DNA of 64,000 nucleotides from Clostridia bacterium (lineage in GTDB: Bacteria; Bacillota; Clostridia; Oscillospirales; CAG-272): assembly GCA_017453245.1 (NCBI GenBank), contig JAFTKM010000026.1:62001-126000 (forward strand). Direction: 5' to 3'. The notes below the pieces were generated by a model, which saw only the letters and a list, made by a program, of their open reading frames with translations, was not told where the DNA came from and searched no databases. The translations under genes were made by a program, and so were the position numbers. This document shows positions 50,850 to 57,708 of the stretch, piece after piece. Every line of letters begins with the position of its first letter. Position 1 is the first letter of the stretch.

Positions 50850-50980
50850 CATAATGTGCATTATGTAGAACTCCATCGCCACTTTTTACTTGGTTAACAT
50901 CATTTTAGCACAGATTTGTCCATTTTTCAAGCGTTTTTCTCTTTCTTTCTCCTGAATAGGGCAACATAATGCACATTATG
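50850..50980. promoter_or_regulatory. Inverted pair of palindromes at the AP2 gene start
   Basis: CATAATGTGCATTATG (50850-50865) and CATAATGCACATTATG (50965-50980) are palindromic and are reverse complements of each other. The second contains the start codon. They may be operators or element ends. Confidence 0.6.
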
Positions 50981-51463
50981 ACTACAAAAAGAAGAAAGCC
51001 TACCAAAACAAATATCATTGGTAAACGGTATGGAAAAGTTGTGGTTCTTGATCGTTCCGACAAGCGCGCTTCTCGCGGAAGGAGGACAGTACCACTCTGG
51101 GAGTGCCTTTGTGATTGCGGAAATATTACCTACAAAGCAACCGACAGTCTGACGAATAGAAGTATCAGTATGTGTCGAAGCTGCGCGCAAAGATATGCCG
51201 CAGAGAAAATGCGCGAGAAGGTAGGTCTGATAGGCGGAACGGAGGTAAGCCGAATCAGAAGCAACAGGCTGATAGCAACCAACACGAGCGGTGCGCGAGG
51301 TGTATATTATAACGCAAAAACGGGCAAGTGGCGCGCAAGATTGCGATTCAAGGGAAAGACGTATAACCTCGGGACTTACAAGAATTTCGAGGATGCGGTC
51401 AAGGCGCGTAAGGACGGCGAGGAGCAGATATACGGCGAATTTCTTGCCGGCAGGCAAATATAA
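50969..51463 (+). CDS. AP2-domain DNA-binding protein
   Basis: A 164-residue protein. The N-terminal part (about 15-80) has four cysteines in CLCDCG and CRSC, a zinc-binding pattern with a strand layout common in phage HNH/AP2 proteins. The C-terminal part (about 105-155) is an AP2 DNA-binding domain: GARGVYYNAKTGKWRARLRF, then YNLGTYKNFEDAVKAR. No HNH nuclease motif remains. Such proteins occur in phages, homing endonucleases and integrative elements. Two near-perfect palindromes bracket its start region, and 21-bp direct repeats bracket the segment. Ribosome site is weak (AGGG). Confidence 0.8.
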   Translation: MHIMTTKRRKPTKTNIIGKRYGKVVVLDRSDKRASRGRRTVPLWECLCDCGNITYKATDSLTNRSISMCRSCAQRYAAEKMREKVGLIGGTEVSRIRSNRLIATNTSGARGVYYNAKTGKWRARLRFKGKTYNLGTYKNFEDAVKARKDGEEQIYGEFLAGRQI

Positions 51464-51522
51464 TAACTCGAACCGACTCCAGATGTGAATTATTATCACT
51501 TCAGGCATTTATCTCTCTTTCC

Positions 51523-51543
51523 CAAGAAGTCGAGTCCGGTGTA
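51523..51543 (+). repeat. Right 21-bp direct repeat beyond the AP2 gene
   Basis: It matches 50696-50716 at 20 of 21 positions and is followed by TAA, as the permease copy is by TAG. Nothing codes through it. Confidence 0.75.
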
Positions 51544-51560
51544 ATAAGGCTCTTATTGAA

Positions 51561-51608
51561 TGACCTGAAGCTTCTCCCAATTTTGTTTGAAGTTTCAGGT
51601 CAATTTTT
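51561..51608 (+). terminator. Intrinsic terminator of the AP2 gene
   Basis: TGACCTGAAGCTTC pairs with GAAGTTTCAGGTCA, then ATTTTT. Confidence 0.8.
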
Positions 51609-51670
51609 CTGTCACGCAAGAAAGATAAGTACCTGAGGCACCAAAAAAACTCATAATGCGATAAAACATA

Positions 51671-51722
51671 AGCATAAAAAGAGCAAGGATCGGTTTTCCC
51701 TTTCCCTGCTCTTGTTTTATGC
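51671..51722. terminator. Terminator of the AbrB gene
   Basis: GCATAAAAAGAGCAAGG and CCCTGCTCTTGTTTTATGC form a long stem overlapping the AbrB stop codon, with T residues on the minus strand. Confidence 0.7.
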
Positions 51723-51950
51723 TTCCTCTTTTATTCGTTTTATGCATGTCCTGCACACTCTCAGCCTACAAGACTCTGTAATTTCAGCTCCGCACAAAGC
51801 GCATACGCCCTCGGCAGGTGAAACCGTAATCATACCTTTTTCGAGTGAAATAATAACCTTATCATCGGTTTTTATCCCTAACTTTTCTCTATACTTTATA
51901 GGAAGAACAATTCTTCCCAGCTTGTCAACCGATCTCTCTATTCCGCTCAT
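51717..51950 (-). CDS. AbrB-family transcription regulator with zinc ribbon tail
   Basis: A 77-residue protein. Residues 4-47 are a SpoVT/AbrB beta-hairpin domain (RSVDKLGRIVLPIKYREKLG, then VIISLEKGMITV). The tail (about 49-72) has two Cys pairs, CALCG and CRTC, a small zinc ribbon. AbrB-like proteins bind DNA as dimers. It is divergent from an XRE gene; the 120-bp gap holds overlapping control elements. Confidence 0.9.
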   Translation of the reverse strand: MSGIERSVDKLGRIVLPIKYREKLGIKTDDKVIISLEKGMITVSPAEGVCALCGAEITESCRLRVCRTCIKRIKEEA

Positions 51951-51979
51951 TATTCACCCCTCCTTTTGCCTTCTTTTTT

Positions 51980-52048
51980 ATAATAACACTTTAAAACTCT
52001 AAAGTCAACCCTTTTGGGTTAATCTTTTTAATTCAAAAGAGTTAAAAT
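51980..52048. promoter_or_regulatory. Divergent AbrB/XRE control region
   Basis: Leftward promoter TTGACT (52003-52008, minus), 17 bp, TATTAT (51980-51985). A palindrome AACCCTTTTGGGTT (52007-52020) overlaps its -35. On the other side TTAATC (18 bp) TAAAAT (52043-52048) may drive the XRE gene. AACTCT (51995) and AGAGTT (52038) form a wider inverted repeat. Confidence 0.55.
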
Positions 52049-52071
52049 GTCTTTAGAAAGGATGTGTTACT

Positions 52072-52314
52072 ATGACAATAGGCGAGGCTTGCAGAATACG
52101 AATTCAACAATTATGTAGTGAGAGAGGTATTACGCTCAATAAATTGGCAATTACCTCGGGTATAACTCAATCCACTCTTAACAACATCATGAGCGGCAGA
52201 AACAAGAGCACAACTGTGTCTACGATAAAGAAAATCTGCGATGGCATAGATATTTCTGTTCTTGATTTCTTTTCTTCTGATATTTTTGCAGATCTTGAGC
52301 AAGAGATAAAATAA
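52072..52314 (+). CDS. XRE-family HTH regulator
   Basis: An 80-residue Cro/CI-type protein. HTH about 8-62 with LCSERGITLNKLAITSGITQ and STLNNIMSGRNKSTT, then the closing helix TIKKICDGIDISVLDFF. It is divergent from the AbrB gene. Regulation of itself or its neighbour is likely. AAAGGA precedes the ATG. Confidence 0.9.
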   Translation: MTIGEACRIRIQQLCSERGITLNKLAITSGITQSTLNNIMSGRNKSTTVSTIKKICDGIDISVLDFFSSDIFADLEQEIK

Positions 52315-52512
52315 AATGGGGGCGGCACGCACGCTCTCATTTTTTTATTTTACTACGAAATAATGAATTGAATTGTCAAAATGGACAATTCATTAAACCG
52401 GTTTTTAAAAAAGGCAGAGCGTTAATTTTTCGCGCGGATATTTCTCGACCTCTTACGGCAAAAAAGGTGTGGCTTCCTGTGATAGAATAAAAGCAAAAAA
52501 GGAAGTTCAGAT

Positions 52513-52986
52513 ATGGATATGTTTGAAGAAGCTCGGGCAATGTCGGGCACGATGGAGCTATGTAAAATAACGCAGAAGGAGCTCGCAGAAAGAATGGGAG
52601 TGAGCCAATCCTACGTGGCAAACAAGCTGAGGTTGCTCTCGCTCTCGCCCCATATGGAGAGGCTTATCATAAAGCACGGAATATCGGAAAGACACGCGAG
52701 GGCTCTGCTCCGCTTAGAGTCGGAAAACGACAGACTCGACGTGCTCGAGAAGGTCATCACGCGTGAGCTGACGGTGAGGGAGTGCGAGGCGCTGGTCGAT
52801 CTGGCGGTGGACTCATATATGCCCGAGGAGGTCGGGAAGGCGGGGGCTCTTGAGAGGATAGACGTCTTTGTCGACACGCTGAAAAGAAGCCTCACTACCC
52901 TGCGCTCGCTTGGTGTCGACGTCACCGACAGAACAAGCTACCACGGTGAAAAGATGTATATTACTGTGTGTTTTAGCAACGTATAA
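52513..52986 (+). CDS. ParB/Noc-like DNA-binding protein lacking the CTPase domain
   Basis: A 157-residue protein. Residues about 12-105 match the central HTH domain of ParB/Noc (ITQKELAERMGVSQSYVANK, LRLLSLSPHMERLI, GISERHARALLRLESEND and LTVRECEALVD). Full ParB proteins have a preceding domain with GxxRR CTP-binding motif; it is absent, and no upstream frame supplies it. The C-terminal 50 residues are unlike ParB dimerisation domains. It might bind a parS-like site as a stand-alone factor. The start follows AAAGGAAG. A hairpin array starts at its stop codon. Confidence 0.8.
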   Translation: MDMFEEARAMSGTMELCKITQKELAERMGVSQSYVANKLRLLSLSPHMERLIIKHGISERHARALLRLESENDRLDVLEKVITRELTVRECEALVDLAVDSYMPEEVGKAGALERIDVFVDTLKRSLTTLRSLGVDVTDRTSYHGEKMYITVCFSNV

Positions 52987-52989
52987 ATA

Positions 52990-53130
52990 ACGCCGCTTTT
53001 GCGGCATATCACGACGGCACTGCCGTCCATATCACGTTGCGTGTCTCGCGACATATCACGGACGCGAAGCGTTTTATATCACGGCACTGCGCGCAGTGCT
53101 TATCTCGCGTAATCGAGGATTACATATCGA
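52990..53130 (+). repeat. ATATCAC-linked hairpin array after the ParB-like gene
   Basis: It begins 4 bp after the stop: CGCCGC-TTTT-GCGGC, GACGGC-ACT-GCCGTC, GTTGCGTGTCTCGCGAC, GGACGC-GAA-GCGTT and GGCACTGCGCGCAGTGCT, separated by ATATCAC, and ends with GTAATCGAGGATTAC. The terminator is at 53218. Confidence 0.75.
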
Positions 53131-53217
53131 ACAGCGGATGAGCACATCAATGCTAATTTGAAACAGCAAATAATTGCAAATAATCATTTACCTATTTATA
53201 CATAAAAGAGCAAAAAA

Positions 53218-53243
53218 CGGCAGAGCACTTGGCTCTGCCGTTA
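53218..53243. terminator. Intrinsic terminator after the ParB-like gene
   Basis: ACGGCAGAGC/GCTCTGCCGT with a short loop. A longer version with the same stem occurs at 57408. Confidence 0.7.
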
Positions 53244-53274
53244 TCGTTATTTGTGTTGATTATCGCTATATTAG

Positions 53275-53455
53275 TTGATGCGGAGTATTATGAATTCTCG
53301 CTTCGCTCCATGAATTGAAGCTACGCTTCATGAATTGATGCTTCGCATCATGATTTGAATTGCAACTATCAATGCGCCGCAGGCGAAATTCATGCCGAAG
53401 GCAATTCATGAGCTTTTATGCTAGGTTCATGCTACATGTTGCAATTCATTGTAAT
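53275..53455. repeat. CATGAATTGA-family hairpin array before the collagen-like genes
   Basis: Hairpins such as GAAGC-TAC-GCTTC, GATGC-TTC-GCATC and GCCGAAGGC are joined by ATGAATTGA or AATTCATG. The right end (ACAATGAATTGCAAC read leftward) equals the start of the arrays at 31021 and 61973. Confidence 0.65.
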
Positions 53456-53470
53456 CGCACAGATTTACTG

Positions 53471-53499
53471 TTTACAAATCACGGCGCTTGTGATATAAT
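53471..53499 (+). promoter_or_regulatory. Sigma-A promoter of the collagen-like lipoprotein genes
   Basis: TTTACA (53471-53476), 17 bp, TATAAT (53494-53499). Confidence 0.8.
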
Positions 53500-53540
53500 T
53501 AAATCAAATCCATCAATACGCGTGTTTTATAGGAGACGAT

Positions 53541-55265
53541 ATGAAAAAGATACTTTCTATGATCATACTGCTCGCGATGATTCTTTCAATGAGCTCTTGC
53601 AGTCTTTTGCTAACCGGGACTCCGGGTTCGCAGGGTGAAAAAGGCGATGCCGGTGAAAATGGCGTCGGAATTGCAAAGACCGAAATTAACGATAAGGGCG
53701 AGCTGATAATCACCATGACCGATGGCACAGTCACCAACCTCGGCGTTGTGGTCGGTAAAGACGGTGCTGATGGTAAGGATGGTGCTGACGGTGAGTCCAC
53801 TTCGGAATCACCCGAATTTGTTTTTGCATCATCATACGGAATTACGCCCGGTGAGGTAGATGCGGAGCTCTTCAACAAAATGCTAAAGGATGAAGGTATA
53901 AAAAACAAAACTATCATCTTTTCCGACGGAGTATATATCTTCCCATCAACCGTCCATCTCCCCTCAGACATATCACTTTGTGGTGGAGCAAATACTATTT
54001 TGAAATTAAGCGAAGAAAGCGAATCTACGGTACTCCTTCTCTTAGAAAATGTTGATAACGTAAGACTTGAAAAGCTCAAAATCCAAGGAAATAACGCTAC
54101 ACGCCCCTCGGGCAAGGGCTCACGCACGGGAGTGTGGATCAACGCTTCCAGGAGCATCAATATCGAGAACGTTGATATCTGCGGCTGGGATTTATATGGC
54201 CTCTACGGAAAAACTATGTCCTCCTACGGAACTGCCGAGGAAGGAAAATTCTACAAGCAACTTCAGATTACCAACACCAGGTTTTACAATAACTACTGCG
54301 GCTCATATCTCGATTACCGTTGCGAATACACCCAAGTCCTTAACTGCGTTTTCGGTGAAAACTACATCGGAAGTGTTAACTGCGGCGGAAACAATATGTA
54401 CGTCAGCTGTATGTGGAACTCCAACGGTTACGGATTTATCTTAAACAATGACGGCTCGAATCCCGCGCACGGCGGATGTAATTCTTGCACGTTCAACCAT
54501 AATGACAATCCGATACAAGTCAATGATTGCATCAACGGATGGACGTTTGACGCTTGTCAGATTTTTTACGGTAGAGTCGAAGTAAATAACAGTATCGGCG
54601 TTATTTTCTCATCAAGTATTTTCGGTAATTGCGCCTATTACAGCAGTAACGCGAAGAAGAATGTAAATCTTATCACAAGCTCGTATTTCCTTACTGATAG
54701 CGGAAGTATTCTCAAAGGCAACGACGGCTCAACGTTTGTATCAAACTGTCTTCCCGATCATCTTGAAATTGAGAAAAACACCGACGTAAGAATACTGTGT
54801 ACCGCCCCCGAAGTGCTCGATAATGCTATGCCATTATCAACCAACGCATACTCCGCGGCAAGCTCCACCCCGCTTGATGCTGGTACTAGAATCGACTATG
54901 TGGATTTCGAGGTTGTAAATGCTGATGGCACCTCAGTAATAAGCAAAATCAACGTCTGGGTAGTAAACGGTGAAACCAACGAAGTAATCGAGCATTTAAT
55001 AAAAGATGAAGATAAGCAGGTTGTATTTTCTACCGACCGTTATGCTTACGTTGCAAGATTCACGCTTGAAAAAGCCTATGACTTCCCCACTTATTTTATT
55101 GTTCAATGTACGCGAGTTGACGGAGTAAGCATCGCTTATTATCATTCGAACAGCGCGAACGCAGGATGGCTGCAAGGAGATGTTGCACCCAACGTTGGCG
55201 ATATAATTAACGGTAATTCAGCGGTTGTACCTATCTATACAATTTACCAATATAATGATAAATAA
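53541..55265 (+). CDS. Collagen-like lipoprotein with right-handed beta-helix
   Basis: A 574-residue protein with lipobox MSSC (Cys about 20). A short collagen-like stretch and the module GVGIAKTEINDKGELIITMT (about 42-75) with a second Gly-X-Y stretch precede a parallel beta-helix (about 95-430) whose rungs read as NVRLEKLKIQGNN, INIENVDICGW and GWTFDACQI. The last 110 residues form a beta domain. Pectate-lyase-like beta-helices bind or cleave polysaccharide; no catalytic residues can be named. It shares a nearly identical 153-bp DNA block with the next gene. RBS TAGGAG. Confidence 0.8.
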   Translation: MKKILSMIILLAMILSMSSCSLLLTGTPGSQGEKGDAGENGVGIAKTEINDKGELIITMTDGTVTNLGVVVGKDGADGKDGADGESTSESPEFVFASSYGITPGEVDAELFNKMLKDEGIKNKTIIFSDGVYIFPSTVHLPSDISLCGGANTILKLSEESESTVLLLLENVDNVRLEKLKIQGNNATRPSGKGSRTGVWINASRSINIENVDICGWDLYGLYGKTMSSYGTAEEGKFYKQLQITNTRFYNNYCGSYLDYRCEYTQVLNCVFGENYIGSVNCGGNNMYVSCMWNSNGYGFILNNDGSNPAHGGCNSCTFNHNDNPIQVNDCINGWTFDACQIFYGRVEVNNSIGVIFSSSIFGNCAYYSSNAKKNVNLITSSYFLTDSGSILKGNDGSTFVSNCLPDHLEIEKNTDVRILCTAPEVLDNAMPLSTNAYSAASSTPLDAGTRIDYVDFEVVNADGTSVISKINVWVVNGETNEVIEHLIKDEDKQVVFSTDRYAYVARFTLEKAYDFPTYFIVQCTRVDGVSIAYYHSNSANAGWLQGDVAPNVGDIINGNSAVVPIYTIYQYNDK

Positions 55266-55327
55266 ACGCGCATTATTCCGTTTTATGCAAATAATTATTT
55301 GCTTATTCATAAATAAAAGGAGTTAAT

Positions 55328-57370
55328 ATGAAAAGAAGTATTTCTCTACTACTCGTTCTTGCGCTACTGATGTGTTGTGTCAGCGTGTTCAGCTCTTGCA
55401 GTATTCTGCTTCAGCCGTCCGAGGGCGTAAACGGTGAAAAAGGCGAGAAAGGTGATGCCGGTGAAAATGGTGTCGGAATTGCAAAGACCGAAATTAACGA
55501 TAAGGGCGAGCTGATAATCACCATGACCGATGGCACAGTCACCAACCTCGGCGTTGTAGTCGGTAAAGACGGTGCTGATGGTAAGGATGGTGCTGACGGT
55601 AAGGATGGCGCTGATGGCAAAGATGGCGTTGATGGTAAGGACGGTGTTGACGGAGCGCAGGGTCCTGTGGGTGAGTCCGGTGAAAACGGAACAAACGGTA
55701 CCGACGGTAAAGACGGAAAATCCGCCTACGAGCTCTACTGTGAAAAGTACGGTTATACAGGCTCCGAGGAGGAGTGGATTGAGGATCTGATAAGCGGCAC
55801 ACTCAACGACGCAAGTAATATCAAGAATAATCTGACGATAGCCGTCGTAGGCGACAGCATCTCGACTAAGGCAGGCAGAAACGCGGTGGAAATCACCGTG
55901 GGCGAGGCGGACGTTGGCGTTTGTCTTTCCGCTTACCCTACTTATTACGATATAGGAACCGTGATCGGCGGACACGAAATTACGGAAAGCGATATCGGTA
56001 GCGAATTGATCTTTACCCCGAGTGCTGAGGACGTTGGAAAAACTATCGGTAATGCAAAGAACCATAATCCCTCATCGACAAAGGTATGGTGGGAGCATAT
56101 TGAGGATTACTTCAACTGCAAGGTGAACGCGGTCACTTATAGCAGCAGTTCCTACTCTTCTCATGAGGATACAACGCTGACACTAAAAAACGCTCACGCT
56201 TGGCATGAGTCGCAGATACGCAAGCTAGGTACACGTATCGAAGGAAGCATGGACCGTATCGCGCCCGACGTGGTGATCCTCTACCGCGGATGCAACGATA
56301 TGACTCACTCTCCGTACGCAAAGCTTACAGAAGGCTATTTCGATAACTGCGACTGGCAATATCCGACAACGGACAAGGTAGACGGAGGCTGGGGAGTGCT
56401 CGAGGCTATGTCTCTGACTATCAAGAACATCCGCGAGGCCTATCCCGATGCGGCTATTGTGATCGCCACTCAGGCATCCTTCAAGCGAATTGACTCTGAT
56501 AACTTCCCTACCAATAATAATTTATATAGCTTACCCGAGTTTAACAAGGCTTTGCGCGAGCTCGCAGACTTTTTCGGATGCTATACGATCGACTTTGATA
56601 AGTGCGGAATAACCTATGAGAATCTCGACTCGGAGGGATATATTCCGGATAATACACACCCGAGCAGCAAAGGCCACGAGGTTATGGGCAAGCAGGCTAT
56701 AAAGGATCTTGTAAATAAGCTTGGACTTGACGTTAGAGACTACGAGGTAATAGATCCCGAAACTAACGTTCTGTATGAGAAAACGGGAGTTCTCGGTTCT
56801 ACATATGAACTGACGGGAATGGAGGATTATTTTTCATTTGACTTTATTCCCGTGATCGGTGGCAAAACCTACTATATGCCATATTGCAGAAATACTGCTG
56901 TTCTTGATGCGGGTGGAAATATCATCAAGACCGTAGGCGGACCGACAATGGAAGCAAACGGATATTATCTTACCGTACCTGCGGGTGCGGCTTATGTCAG
57001 AACCTGCGCAAGGTATGATGCTATTTCCGTGGATGAATTTTCTATAACCGAGGTCACAATAGAGCACGAAACAAACGTGCTTTATGAGAAGGCAGGTGTG
57101 TACGGCTCAACAGGAGAGCTCACAGAAATGGAGGCTTATTTCTCCTACGATTTCATCCCCGTGACTGCAGGCAAGACTTATTATATGCCCTATTGCAGAA
57201 ATACCGCAATCCTTGATAAAAACGGGAAAGTTATGAAAATCGTGGGCGGACCTACTATGGAGGAAAACGGATACTATCTCACCATACCTGCGGGTGCGGC
57301 TTACATCAGAACATGCGCAAGGTATGATGCGATATCCGTGAATGAATTTTTGGTCGAAGAAGTAGATTAA
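55328..57370 (+). CDS. Collagen-like lipoprotein with SGNH hydrolase and twin C-terminal domains
   Basis: A 680-residue protein with lipobox SSC (Cys about 24). It has the same module GVGIAKTEINDKGELIITMT as the preceding gene, then a long Gly-X-Y stretch (about 80-135; GKDGADGKDG repeats) and SAYELYCEKYGYTGSEEEWI. The SGNH domain (about 165-465) has IAVVGDSIS (nucleophile Ser), YRGCNDMTH (Gly-x-Asn block) and DNTHPSSKGH (Asp...His pair). Two C-terminal repeats of about 85 residues (about 490-575, 590-675) share TNVLYEK and GKTYYMPYCRNTA, with AAYIRTCARYDAISV. It is 62 bp after the beta-helix gene with AAAGGAG. Confidence 0.85.
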   Translation: MKRSISLLLVLALLMCCVSVFSSCSILLQPSEGVNGEKGEKGDAGENGVGIAKTEINDKGELIITMTDGTVTNLGVVVGKDGADGKDGADGKDGADGKDGVDGKDGVDGAQGPVGESGENGTNGTDGKDGKSAYELYCEKYGYTGSEEEWIEDLISGTLNDASNIKNNLTIAVVGDSISTKAGRNAVEITVGEADVGVCLSAYPTYYDIGTVIGGHEITESDIGSELIFTPSAEDVGKTIGNAKNHNPSSTKVWWEHIEDYFNCKVNAVTYSSSSYSSHEDTTLTLKNAHAWHESQIRKLGTRIEGSMDRIAPDVVILYRGCNDMTHSPYAKLTEGYFDNCDWQYPTTDKVDGGWGVLEAMSLTIKNIREAYPDAAIVIATQASFKRIDSDNFPTNNNLYSLPEFNKALRELADFFGCYTIDFDKCGITYENLDSEGYIPDNTHPSSKGHEVMGKQAIKDLVNKLGLDVRDYEVIDPETNVLYEKTGVLGSTYELTGMEDYFSFDFIPVIGGKTYYMPYCRNTAVLDAGGNIIKTVGGPTMEANGYYLTVPAGAAYVRTCARYDAISVDEFSITEVTIEHETNVLYEKAGVYGSTGELTEMEAYFSYDFIPVTAGKTYYMPYCRNTAILDKNGKVMKIVGGPTMEENGYYLTIPAGAAYIRTCARYDAISVNEFLVEEVD

Positions 57371-57407
57371 GAGATTTTTGTCTACATTTTTTTACTTATT
57401 ATATATA

Positions 57408-57441
57408 AAAACGGCAGAGCGCTTGTGCTCTGCCGTTTTCG
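57408..57441. terminator. Bidirectional intrinsic terminator
   Basis: AAAACGGCAGAGC/GCTCTGCCGTTTT. It serves the SGNH lipoprotein and the convergent coiled-coil gene. Confidence 0.9.
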
Positions 57442-57477
57442 TTATTTGCGTTGATTATTGCTATATTAGTTGATGCT

Positions 57478-57708
57478 GATGCATCATGATTTCTCGCTTC
57501 GCTCCGTGAATTGAAGCGGTGCTTCATGAATTGACTTACGCCACTCGTCGATATGGGAGTTGCCTTGCAACCCCTCGATATATTCACTTTCGTGAAGCAT
57601 ATTCACGAAATGTGAATTCGATATAACCGTCCTTAGGTCGGTTTCGATATGATACAAATCCGCGAGCGGATTTATATCGATGCTTTGCGCCCGCAGGGCA
57701 TTAAAGCA
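57478..57708 (-). repeat. TCGATATA and CATGAATTGA hairpin array after the coiled-coil gene
   Basis: It starts at the stop codon of the 706-residue gene: TGCTTTAATGCCCTGCGGGCGCAAAGCA in two nested hairpins (positions 57679-57708). Next are AATCCGC-TCG-CGGATT, ACCG-ACCTAAGGA-CGGT, TTCACATTTCGTGAA, TTCAC-GAAA-GTGAA and GTTGC-AAG-GCAAC with the linker ATATCGA, switching to TGAATTG/ATTCATG hairpins before the terminator. Confidence 0.7.

Noticed and set aside
44659..52986. oriC region because rsmG and a ParB-like gene are both present
   Set aside because: No dnaA, mnmG, soj or DnaA-box cluster is visible, and eight kilobases of unrelated genes separate the two.
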